DNA of 64,000 nucleotides from Agriotes lineatus (lineage: Eukaryota > Arthropoda > Insecta > Coleoptera > Elateridae): contig CALNHX010001947.1 of assembly GCA_940337035.1 (NCBI GenBank), positions 1 to 64,000 of the forward strand, in the 5' to 3' direction. The position numbers and the translations under genes are program-made. The notes below the pieces were generated by a model. It did no database searches. It worked only from the letters and a program-made list of their open reading frames with translations, and was not told where the DNA came from. Shown one piece after another: positions 54,040 through 62,966 of this stretch (within the stretch, counting starts at the first letter, position 1; each line of letters begins with the position of its first letter).

Positions 54040-54172
54040 ACAAATATAACTTAATGTATTTAACCTCGACACCTTTATGATAAAAGAGGTCTCGATTATG
54101 TATGCATGTATGTAAGTTAAATATTTATCAATAATTAATATGTAGCTGATAATAATTTCTAATTTTATCAAC

Positions 54173-54389
54173 AATACTGTATATGAGATGTTGTATCGGA
54201 CTTTTTCCACTGTCTTGATTTCGGGTCCGTACCGATTATCAAGATGTTCTCTGAATGATGTCATTTTTGACAGTGGTCTATTATGAGATGTTGTATCGGA
54301 CTTTTTCCACAGTGGAAAAAGTCCGAGACAACATCTCATAATAGACCACTGTCAAAAATTACATCATTCAGAGAAAATACTGTATATGA
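54173..54389. repeat. Palindromic insert between 14-bp direct repeats
   Basis: AATACTGTATATGA occurs at 54,173-54,186 and 54,376-54,389. Between them a palindrome centred near 54,312 pairs TTCTCTGAATGATGTCATTT, GACAGTGGTCTATTATGAG and GGACTTTTTCCAC with GTGGAAAAAGTCC, CTCATAATAGACCACTGTC and CATTCAGAGAA. A third copy of the arm end, GAGATGTTGTATCGGACTTT, stands at 54,185. Could be a foldback MITE with a long TSD. Confidence 0.7.
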
Positions 54390-54700
54390 CCGACACCAGC
54401 GTGGCCGAGCGGTTAGGGAGCTCAGGCTGCGATGTAACGGTACGGGGTTTAATTCCCACATTCGGCAACTGGCAGGCGGCTCACCCAGTCGCTTTAAAAA
54501 TTGGGTACCAAAACTACAGTTGTGGAAGTAGGAAAAGTAAGGCAGTCGTCGAAGGCGTGATGCTAACCACATCGCCCAATACGCCGTTAACACGTGCCAG
54601 ATTGACTGGGTTTCAGAAAGATATTTTGGCGACCTTGATTCACCTGGTCTCAGCCCAAGCTTTACTTTACTCTGTATGACAAGTAAATTACACAAAATTA
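54390..54700 (+). mobile_element. tRNA-derived SINE (Leu/Ser-type head)
   Basis: GCGTGGCCGAGCGGTTAGGG (about 54,400) is an A box of the tRNA-Leu/Ser type, followed by a variable-arm-like stretch and ACGGGGTTTAATTCCCACAT (B box) at about 54,444. The anticodon arm and acceptor do not fold as a normal tRNA, so this is a SINE head and not a tRNA gene. The 3' end is not certain; it may extend to about 54,780. It follows the palindrome directly. Confidence 0.65.
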
Positions 54701-54964
54701 ATTAAGTTGTCGGCTGTCTATGCCAAGCTACTTACTGGAGAAGTGAATTGCACCCTCCCACGTTTCCAGTAAAATACAACATGAATGTTATATAACTACA
54801 GTTACTCCAAGGAGAGATAGAGTTCTTATATAATATTTAGATAAGAATTGGAACAACGCCAATAGCAGCCACTTTTTGATCCGAAAATAAATGATAGCAT
54901 ACAAGGCCAGAGTTGTATTTGTTAGCATGGGTCACCTAGATGACCATATGACCAAAGCAGTCAA

Positions 54965-55509
54965 TGTCTAAGGTATATGCCGTTCACGACCTTTTTGGGT
55001 CAGGGGAGGCTATGACCATCTAGTAATTTTGTTGTTAGTACCTCTGTGGCAACTAAACTCCCTAATCGAAATTGACAGTAATTGACACTTTTTGTGTTAG
55101 GTTAGGTTGTTTTCAGTTTAAGGTTATATTTTCTGAATAGGTACATTGTTGCCCGATCTCTCTCTAGTCTCGACATCAACTCGTGTTCTTTTAAATCTGG
55201 TCTGTCCTCTTTAAATTGGAAGTAGCATCGTTTAACAGAAATTTTTTGTTGTAACAAAATTATTTTGAGCATTTTGACTTTACCTTTGACGGAAATTAAA
55301 ATTACTTTTACACACTTGATAAATCATTTATTTTGTTACGAATATTAAAATAATAAATCTGGCAATGCGGTGACAAGAAAATGTCAAACAGACACTGATA
55401 AAAAAAAAGTTGCATCCACTACATCACCAAATCAGTTAGTCCAACATGAAAATGAAAAAAATATAGCCAATTCTGTCCCAAAAAGGTCGTGAACGGATTA
55501 TACCTAGAC
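54965..55509. mobile_element. MITE with GTTCACGACCTTTTTGGG ends
   Basis: GTCTAAGGTATATGCC then GTTCACGACCTTTTTGGG at 54,966-54,999 pairs with CCCAAAAAGGTCGTGAACGG and ATTATACCTAGAC at 55,478-55,509. The interior (TTAGGTTAGGTT, GTCAAACAGACAC) has no coding sequence. TSD not resolved. Confidence 0.7.
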
Positions 55510-55537
55510 CTTGTCCATTAACAAACAAACACACTAG

Positions 55538-55725
55538 GGGCCGGTTGCAGAAAGCAATGTTAAGTCTGGTGTTAGCTAACATCGCGTCAAAGTGAACAAA
55601 ATCGCATCAAATTTTGTTTACTAATGTATTAGTTACCATAAGCATTTGAGATTTGATTCGTTTTTGTTCACTTTCACGCGACGTTAGCTAACACCAAACT
55701 TAACATTGCTTTCTGCAACCGGCCC
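55538..55725. mobile_element. 188-bp MITE with long TIRs (GGGCCGGTTGCAGAAAGC)
   Basis: GGGCCGGTTGCAGAAAGCAA, TGTTAAGT, TGGTGTTAGCTAAC and TCGCG at the left are mirrored by CGCGACGTTAGCTAACACCA, ACTTAACA and TTGCTTTCTGCAACCGGCCC at the right. TAG on each side (55,535-55,537 and 55,726-55,728) is a 3-bp TSD, as in PIF/Harbinger-type elements. Confidence 0.88.
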
Positions 55726-55728
55726 TAG

Positions 55729-56146
55729 ATGAATTTAATAATTAGTTGTCAGTTTTAACGTCAAAAAAATTATAAATTTAAAGCGTTTATGAAAATGATA
55801 CCGACAGGTATCTACTGTTTACTGATTGGTAGTCAGCTGATTTTGCAGTGGATGGATCAGATTGAGTGCATTATGCACACTTTTTCACTGGTGTAATGGT
55901 GTAGTAAACAATATACGACACGCTAATAGCAGCAAACGTTCCGTCAAAAGAGCCCGTAATATTGTGTATGTCGACCACTTTGAACTACCATTCCTATATT
56001 GCATTCGCGATCTTTCTGGATGAGGGTTGGCCATGATTTCGTTTTATCAAGTTACTTTCTTTATTATATTTTTTGTTTCCTTATATTTTCCTGTTATTAA
56101 AATAGTAGATTATGCAATAAGGGAGAGGGATTACCACTATTCTTTA
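55729..56146. other. No gene
   Basis: Nothing recognisable. The last few bases (CTATTCTTTA) match the D2 copy 1 flank at about 13,867-13,876 and form the left side of the pogo-like insertion site. Confidence 0.5.
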
Positions 56147-57393
56147 GGGGAGATCCAGCCGTGATGAACCCCTTTTTGAAATTTGTAATTTATTCATAAA
56201 AAATAATAATGTTATTGTTAAAGACTTATACGACTAGAAAAGATCTTTGTTTAACAGAAAAACAGGTAAAAACAAGTCTATTATTCATTATTTTTATTTT
56301 ATTTATCATAATTGGCAAAGCAACCAAGTGTGCCATACTACTGACATCAGGCAATGTTGGCACCCAAACAAAATTTTCAAAAAATACAATGTTGTTATAC
56401 ATTTCTGGTAATATATAAGCCTTAGAAACTATAAAAAACATTTAAACATAAAAATAAAATATAAAAACATTAAAAAAAACAAATATAAACACCAAATCTA
56501 CTACCGTAGAAAAAAAAGTATGAGTTACTAAACAAATACTAACAATATTGGTAAATTATTTCTAAACTAAATGCATAAGTCACAAGTGAACTTCTTTGAT
56601 CTTCTGTCAACTTCTGCACACTCTGTATGGCACCAGCTGAAGCACTGTTGACAACGAATCCACATATCCCCTGGAATTCGAATACAATTCGTTGCAGAAA
56701 ATGCACGCCACGTCGCTACTGTCGTCTTCTTCAAAAGGTTCTTCTTCAATATCTTGTTCTTCATTTTCAATCCTCAAATTTTTCTTTGCTTTTTTAGCTG
56801 AAATTCGTTTTTTCCCTTTTTTCCCTAGCTTTAATTTTTTATTCTTCTATGTCCGGAGTATTATTCAAAATATCCAATTTACCTTTTTTTGTTCGTTTTC
56901 TGTTCCATCCTATTTCAAGCTGTGGTAAGGGAGATAGTTTTTTTAATTTAAAAAGTTTTGTAACCATTCGGGTATGATGGCACTCTGTTCCAACATAATC
57001 GAAATATCAGGGTGCCATCAAACCCAAATAATAACCATTTTAAAATTTTCCGCTAAAAAATCTAAACCGCCTTTCATAAACCATTACACCTGTGGCAGTA
57101 AATTAGGTTAGGTTCGTACTAGCGCCGGGAAAATAAACAATAGAGTTCTTAGTTTTATTGTCGTCAGGAAATAAATTTAAAATATAGTAAATAAAAGGTT
57201 TTAGGCGTACCTTCTTCGACAAATACAAGTATTTTTACCAAAAATGTTCAGGAACACACAAAATTACGATTGCCACTTCAGCTCGCGTTACTAGACTCGT
57301 TACCAATCAGAAATGAGTGTTACCAACTCAGGAAATATACAAAGTAGCAGGGGTGCCATCATAGCCGGGGGTCCATCACGTCCGGATCTCCCA
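56147..57393 (-). mobile_element. pogo-like transposon, internally deleted
   Basis: Ends GGGGAGATCCAGCCGTGATG (left) and CATCACGTCCGGATCTCCCA (right) are inverted and stand between TA dinucleotides (56,145-56,146 and 57,394-57,395). D2 copy 1 shows the empty site CTTTATATTGCG, so the TA duplication is confirmed inside the window. 1247 bp, with only the C-terminal part of a transposase left. Confidence 0.88.
56567..56960 (-). pseudogene. pogo-like DDE transposase, C-terminal PHD-like end
   Basis: Minus strand: PQLEIGWNRKRTKKGKLDIL near 56,930, a Lys-rich linker with stops, EEEPFEEDDSSDVACIFCN with the first Cys pair near 56,730, then after a frame change WIRCQQCFSWCHTECAEVD and FTCDLCI ending at 56,567. 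The C-x2-C, C-x2-C, H-x2-C, C-x2-C layout is the PHD/RING-like zinc module found at the end of many insect pogo/DDE_1 transposases. HTH and catalytic core are deleted. Non-functional. Confidence 0.8.
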
Positions 57394-58116
57394 TATATTG
57401 CGACCCAATGATAAATTGTCACTAATATTTATTCCAAAGCAGCTAAACAAGATTGACATAAAATGAAAACCAACTAGTACGCGAAATGATCGGCGTCAAA
57501 TGCAATGCTAAATTTTCCACAATTAATATAAAGCATGTATGGGGCATTAAGCTCCTGCATCGGATCGGCATTAATAGCAAGTTTGAACTTCACATACTAG
57601 CGCAGAATTGGCACTGGATGTGTCAACCAACTATTTTAAAAATTTCAGTTCACCAGTTCATAAACGACATTGGAAAATACTGATACTGTAATTAAAAATG
57701 TGGGTGTATTACTGATATTGTTTTTGACTGCGAAAAGTGTTTTTTGCATAGCAATCGTGAAAGTCGTCTTTTTTTAACGACAAATCGTATTGAAAGTTCC
57801 ACTTTTTTTAACGCAAAAATCGTGAAAAAGGTACACTTTTTTTAACTAATTTATTGAAATTGTGAATTGTTAATTTGACAGTTATCAGTTCCGAAGTCCT
57901 TGTCGACTAAATTTCGACTAAGAGATCACTATGCAAAAAGACTATGTGTACAACATGTTTTGAAAGTCCTTTTTTTCATTTATTTGCTTGATTAACTCGG
58001 GCTTCGCCCTAGTTATCCAACTGCAAATTCATAAAAAAAAGTATAACTTTCAAAACTAGCTGTACAAATTAATATTCTTCTACGATCGTGTCAAAATGAC
58101 AACTTTTTGCACAATC

Positions 58117-58945
58117 TAAAATAGATATTTATTGTATAAAGAGAGCCATTTTGGCATGAGGATGCGTGTTTCGTGCCGAGCGGTAGCGACATTCATTAAA
58201 TGAATGACAAAATTGTGCCAACACTACGTTTTCCGCGATTCACACCATTTGATGAAGTCGTTGTACAGCCGTTCATAAAGGCTGCGCGAATTGGTCGGCA
58301 ACAACTCGTTGGTTGCTGTCTGGGCCGCTTCAAATACTTCAGCCGGGGTGCAATTACCTTCAGATTCCATCTTCAACTTCACAAAAACTCACAAACTCAA
58401 TAAAACTGTTGCGTGATGAAGGACGCGCCGTGATGCAATTGTCAATAATTTTAGCCAGTTCCAGAAAAATGACGAATTACAATAATAATCAGGTTAGCCA
58501 TGGCGATGCGTAAAGTAAAATGAAGTGACGCGATTATTTCATTAAGACATTGTTTACGTGGTTGCGATGTTAAAATGGTTACTAGGGAAAAAATGTGTGA
58601 ATCGCTTACTTTTCACATTGGCAGTGAGCTTTTAATAGTCAGTTTTAGAGGTGACCGTAGAAAATAGTAATTTATGATACAAGTGCGTAAAGCTACTATT
58701 TAGTCACAAGTGGGGTAAAGTTAAAACGCGAGTGAGCGAGCGTTTTAAGCCCCGCGAGTGACTAAAGATAAATAAAAAAATTAAATTAGGATTACCAGCA
58801 ACCGGTCCTAATTTGAGTGTTTTAAAAATTTTAAAACACTCAAGCTACTGATGACGTAAACTAACGAAAACATGTTATTAAACAGTCGTTTTACAAACTT
58901 AAAACTGCCAACTAAAAGGCAATTTTACACACTGTTGTAGATCAA
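58117..58945 (-). mobile_element. 829-bp insert in D2 copy 2 carrying a recombinase remnant
   Basis: Copy 1 reads GCACAGTCTAAAAAG then TTTACACAAATTTTAATTTT without this block. It contains an N-terminal piece of a Crypton-like protein (58,224-58,370, minus), hairpins near 58,690-58,760 (GTCACAAGTGGGG with CCCCGCGAGTGAC; AACGCGAGTGAGCGAGCGTT) and 58,790-58,850 (GAGTGTTTTAAAA with TTTTAAAACACTC). Ends and TSD not resolved. Confidence 0.6.
58224..58370 (-). pseudogene. Crypton-like tyrosine recombinase, N-terminal fragment
   Basis: A 48-residue open frame from ATG at 58,370 to TAG at 58,224: it starts MESEGNCTPAEVFEA and includes NELLPTNSRSLYERLYNDF and KWCESRK. The LPxxSRxxYExxYxxFxxWC pattern is typical of the SAM-like core-binding N-terminus of Crypton-derived or phage-integrase-like proteins in insects. 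The catalytic domain with the R-H-R-Y residues is absent. It could be a first coding exon of a spliced gene, but the frame ends with a stop and no clear donor, so I treat it as a remnant. Confidence 0.55.
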
Positions 58946-59240
58946 GTTCATTGTTACACAAATTTTAATTTTAGGACGTGAATTACGTTTTTATCGCATG
59001 TTGCCATTAGTCACGTGCGATAAAAATGTAAAAAACACACTTTCCATAAATATGAACCTGAACATAACCTAGAATATCCAATACATTGTAATAGAAGTCA
59101 CCTAACTTAATTTTTTTTATATTTCTGTTGATTGTAGAAAAATAGCAAATAATACACGTGTATAACTGCCATTATAATACTAACAACATTACAAGCATTC
59201 CACCACACGTCATGCCCTTAAACTTCGTTATACACTATTG

Positions 59241-59429
59241 TCCCGGTCACACCAAGAATACAGTGTGGTGCCTTATGGAGTGCACCGTTGCCAGCCGTAG
59301 CATCGCTTGGGTCAGCCAACTATAAAGTCTGATCTCAGGCAAACTTGGCCGCTCGCGGCAATGCTGCGCTCTTTTATCCCATTTGAAATACATTGGCTAT
59401 GCCACACTGTATTCTCGGTGTGACCAGAA
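59241..59429. mobile_element. MITE with CGGTCACACC ends
   Basis: CCCGGTCACACCAAGAATAC, AGTGTGG at the left and CCACACTGTATTCTCGG, TGTGACCAG at the right are inverted. D2 copy 1 has TACACTAGTATCATAATATA here, the empty site. About 189 bp, no coding sequence; TSD not clear. Confidence 0.8.
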
Positions 59430-59920
59430 CATCATAATATACTATTATGACCGCTAATAATTCTTTTCTATGTTCTTGTGACACTCATTTAAATCTATAT
59501 ACCTCAAGCAGGTGTGAAAATTACAGCATCACGCAAGACACCTCGTTTCTGAATTCCATCGGATGCTCCACTTGAAGTTTAGTTCACGTTTCTGAAAGAA
59601 GAAAATAGGTATTCATATTGCGAATAGTTGTCAGTCATTTACTTACTTAAATACTATTAAGACATTTACAAATGTTGTACTGGTATATGCCAGAAGTCAA
59701 AAATACAAGCAATTAGTAGACATCATATGGATTTGAAAATTATACTACTGCATCAACCAGATGCATGCACCCAGTTAGTGCATAAATCCAATCAAGATGG
59801 TAACATGAACTTCTTTGTTCGGATGGATGTTAGATATTATTTAACTAGATTCTTGCATCAACTGTATATCAAAACCGGTTATAACAAGAAAGATGAAATA
59901 CCTACGTTGGTGGTGTAAAC

Positions 59921-60152
59921 CATATAGTTAATACTTCTATAATATATTGCTAGTAGGGTGGTAACGGAAACAAACACACTCTACGCTTCTCGTGCGCATG
60001 CCTGGAATTCGAACTGCACAGCTACGTTACCGGGTTCACGGTCGACGCTTGCGCACAGCTCACCAGGTTCGTAGAAGAGCTAGTTATTTGTGTCACTTCC
60101 ATTAGACCTCCCAACTTACAGCGACTAGCAATAAAGAAGTATTAAATATATG
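59921..60152. mobile_element. CATATAT-type MITE, 232 bp, D2 copy 2
   Basis: Ends CATATAGTTAATACTTCTA and GTATTAAATATATG; TSD GTGTAAAC (59,913-59,920) and GTGTCAAC (60,153-60,160). Same insertion as 15,174-15,729, but without the nested element: it reads GAACTGCACAGC where copy 1 is interrupted. Confidence 0.85.
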
Positions 60153-60174
60153 GTGTCAACATTTTGCCCAAGTC

Positions 60175-60464
60175 CATATATATAATACACATATATTGCT
60201 AGTAGGGCCTCGGAACGGTAGAAAACATTACGGCGCCGACATAGTTTCACTTAGAGTATAACGCGTCTCATGCGCATGCGTGGGAACTCGAGTTCCGCCT
60301 TTAGAAGCGAATTTTAAACTTGACCACTTCCCCATTGGGCGGACGACGCCGCCGCCCTTGCGCACCGCTCACCGTTATACATTGAAGAGTTGGTTGTCTG
60401 TCTCACTTCCTTGGTGAGTTTCCCACTCATAGCCGCTAGCAATATAGTAAGTATTAGATATATG
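60175..60464. mobile_element. CATATAT-type MITE, 290 bp, D2 copy 2, opposite orientation
   Basis: Ends CATATATATAATACACATAT and GTAAGTATTAGATATATG; TSD CCCAAGTC (60,167-60,174) and CCCACGTC (60,465-60,472), one mismatch. Its interior is the reverse complement of 15,296-15,585. It was inserted 14 bp beyond the end of the 232-bp element. Confidence 0.85.
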
Positions 60465-60964
60465 CCCACGTCCAACAGTCGCCATATAAAGTAAAGTGGC
60501 GTATTGATCTACTTATGTACAAATGACCTACTTCAAGAAGTACAGAAAATGAGCAGCCGATAATTAGTACACCGTGCCGAGCAATTATAAAAAGGAGGTG
60601 GAGTTTAGTTATGGCGCCGAATTCAAAAAAAGATATACGTATAAAAGTACACAAACATTTAAATTATGTTCCGTTTGAAAGAAAAATCGGAGAAATTATC
60701 AAAGAGATCGTAAAGCTTATAAAGCAAAAATATGAAATATATACAAATTATGATTTATTAATGTATTTAATATAAAAACATAAGTAAAAAATGATAATGG
60801 AAATACTTATTAGTGCTTTAAGTTATCCCTTCTATACTGCAATGACCCTTTACGTATAATAATTGTAGGTTTTATAATTAATGTAATAAATAAAAAGAGT
60901 CACCACACAATATTTGATTTAATTCTACCACTTGCTAAAATCAAACTGACTGATTAATTTATTT

Positions 60965-62706
60965 TGTTGGGTACGCCAAAATTGAGAATTATTCTTATGG
61001 TAGTTTGCCCTTTATCTAATCCATTCATCTGATTTCCTAACTTCGCTAGCTCAATTTTAAACAGAGACATGAAATTAAAAACTCAAAAACTCAGGTCTGG
61101 GTTCCTCACTTTCCAAGTTAAAATCTGCTAGTTAAAATTTTAAGGTACGCCACTGGAACGTAACATGTGAACTAAAGTGTAGGCGTGATGTGCCGTTGGT
61201 AATGTCAAATCTATCACAACAAGTTCTAATTATCTCAGCTCGCGTGTGAAATTGACTTATTAACAATTAAATGAACAAATTTTATGGTAAGATTTTGAAT
61301 ACTTGTGCTTTCAAGGAGCGTCTATTCTTTCTTTTGTTTTCCAGATCGTTTGCTATCGGTGCATTCTTAAAAAGACGCCGTACCTTGCGTTTGTTTTATG
61401 GGGCTCCACTTGACGATTTTAATTGAAAATCCTGGGAAAACACCTCGCCATCCACAAGAACCTTTATGATTTTCGTGTTCTCCAGGTCATAAATAAGGTA
61501 TTCCGTGATTTTCACGCCGATCGCACAGAACAAAATTGAACAATTCACTAACCTCACTTTCGTAGCGCAAGGGCCCCCTTTTGATGAATCTGGCTGAAAT
61601 ATTGCACCCCGGGCTGCTCGTGATGCTGGGTTGTGTTCTGGCCTGATGTGTGGAGCTGCCGGAAGAATCCTGCCACTCTATGCCTTCCCACGATGCTGCT
61701 AACTGATGTTGCCGGAATTCGCCAACTGCCGAAGTCGCCTCGGAACGCCAAAACTCAAATACCTGGAATCTTTTGCCTCCAATTGTGCTGATACACTCGA
61801 ATTCGCTGATTACGATGGTGCTATTTATTTTTTAATACGTTTATGCCTTCTATTAAATTTTTATCATTAAAGATAGAGTAAAAACCAAGCACTTTCATCA
61901 ATTTATTTCAAACAAAAGCTATCTTTGTCGTTGTTGACAAAACACTGTCTACAGATTTGAATTTAAGGAAATCAACCAGGTACAAAAACATAACTTATAA
62001 TCTAATTTAACAAGTTTGATCAGTTAATTACAATCTCTTATGTATTAAAATTATTGTCTTTTGGAATTGTTCATTTCTCAATGTTTTTTTAATGCGCCAC
62101 TCACTTGATTTTTACAACACTTAAATGCCCATTGTTTATCACTACACTGACTAGTTTTTTAATCCACCAATATTGTCTAATTTCTTGCTTATTTGAATTC
62201 CATCTAATTTCTTGCTATTGCAATCTCTTCAAATCCCCAAGTCTTGTATTTTTATGTGATAGGTAAATGCCTTGCCTGGCATTTCTATGTTCTTTGCCTT
62301 ATTCTTCTAGTCATTCTTGTTCTCACCTTTATTAAAAATGTTCATTTGCTATCCATTCTCTAATGACTTTACTTTCTACGCTTCCTTTTTTAAGCTGTGT
62401 CCAACTTGAACTTTTTGTGCCAGTTCTTAATTAATTTAGATTCGGCTTTTAGTTTGTGCAAATCTATCATATTACGATTAAAATTACATTGCTAAACCCA
62501 ATACACGGAATTTGAGCTTCCATATTTCTGTGCCTATTCAATTACAATCAATGTCATTGGCGAATTATACCAGTGTTATTATGATTTGGCAATTTATGTG
62601 AATTTTCTCAGATGCTTGCATTATTACAACTCTGTGCTTTAGTGATTTAATTTGTCATTTGCTTGTACTGCAATCAGAGCCGATTTGAGGGCTAAATACC
62701 ATCGCA
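60965..62706 (-). repeat. Candidate 3' LTR of the Gypsy element
   Basis: Plus strand TGTTGGGTACGCC at 60,965 would be the sense-strand end GGCGTACCCAACA. The other end is set by a purine tract on the minus strand (TTAGGGGGAATTT, about 62,707-62,722), after which the sense strand continues TGCGATGG. At 1.74 kb it would be long for an insect Gypsy LTR. Its 5' partner is outside the window, so this cannot be confirmed here. Confidence 0.3.
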
Positions 62707-62722
62707 TGAAATTCCCCCTAAT
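62707..62722 (-). other. Candidate polypurine tract
   Basis: Minus strand TTAGGGGGAATTTCA, about 245 bp after the pol stop. Position and purine content fit plus-strand priming for an LTR element; not proven. Confidence 0.35.
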
Positions 62723-62966
62723 TTTTGTTAATTAAAATCACTACGCATGTTTTCTTTTTAATTTCATTAGTAGGTTGTAATGCGTTGTTATTTTAATTCA
62801 CACAAAATTATTCATTGTTTTTTTTTCAAACTGTTATCATTAATCAGTCTCATTTGGTATTTGATGCTTTACTATCCTACCTTAAACTACTAAAATGCCT
62901 AACCTATCTCCTATTCTAACTAAACTATTGTGTGTGGTACAACATTGGTCCTATAACTACTCTATT

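Larger units (their letters stand above)
47535..54113 (+). mobile_element. LINE with ORF1 and ORF2, 11-bp TSD, two later insertions
   Basis: Flanked by AAGTTAAATAT at 47,524-47,534 and 54,114-54,124. Without its insertions (48,741-50,560 and 51,686-52,635) the element is about 3.8 kb. It begins three bases before the ORF1 ATG, so the 5' UTR is missing. The 3' end is CTCGACACCTTTATG, AAAGAGGTCTCGATTATG and a TATG-rich tail. ORF1 coiled-coil protein, AP endonuclease, RT and an RTE-type GRPxxW tail are present in order. I place it near RTE/L1-like elements without a firm clade. Confidence 0.92.
57394..60552 (+). repeat. Duplicated segment D2, copy 2
   Basis: Counterpart of 13,877-15,818. It is longer because it has extra material at about 57,735-58,072, 58,117-58,945 and 59,241-59,429, and the 290-bp CATATAT MITE at a different place and orientation. 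The shared end is CTACTTATGTACAAA then GACCTACTT near 60,500 (15,775 in copy 1). The 57,735-58,072 insert contains a hairpin CTCGGGCTTCGCCCTAG and repeated TTTTTTTAAC blocks and no gene. Confidence 0.85.
60553..62966 (-). other. Non-coding region downstream of the Gypsy pol
   Basis: No gene-like frame; the minus-strand frame at 61,554-61,751 lies in a GC-richer patch (61,560-61,780) and has no domain. The part from about 60,965 to 62,706 is a candidate 3' LTR (separate entry). 60,553-60,964 shows nothing beyond AT-rich DNA. Confidence 0.45.

Noticed and set aside
53226..54043. Minus-strand frames across the LINE RT
   Set aside because: Complement of the RT and tail coding sequence; no domain of their own.
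54400..54475. Possible tRNA gene (Leu/Ser type)
   Set aside because: A and B boxes are present, but the acceptor and anticodon stems do not pair and an unrelated body follows. It fits a SINE head.
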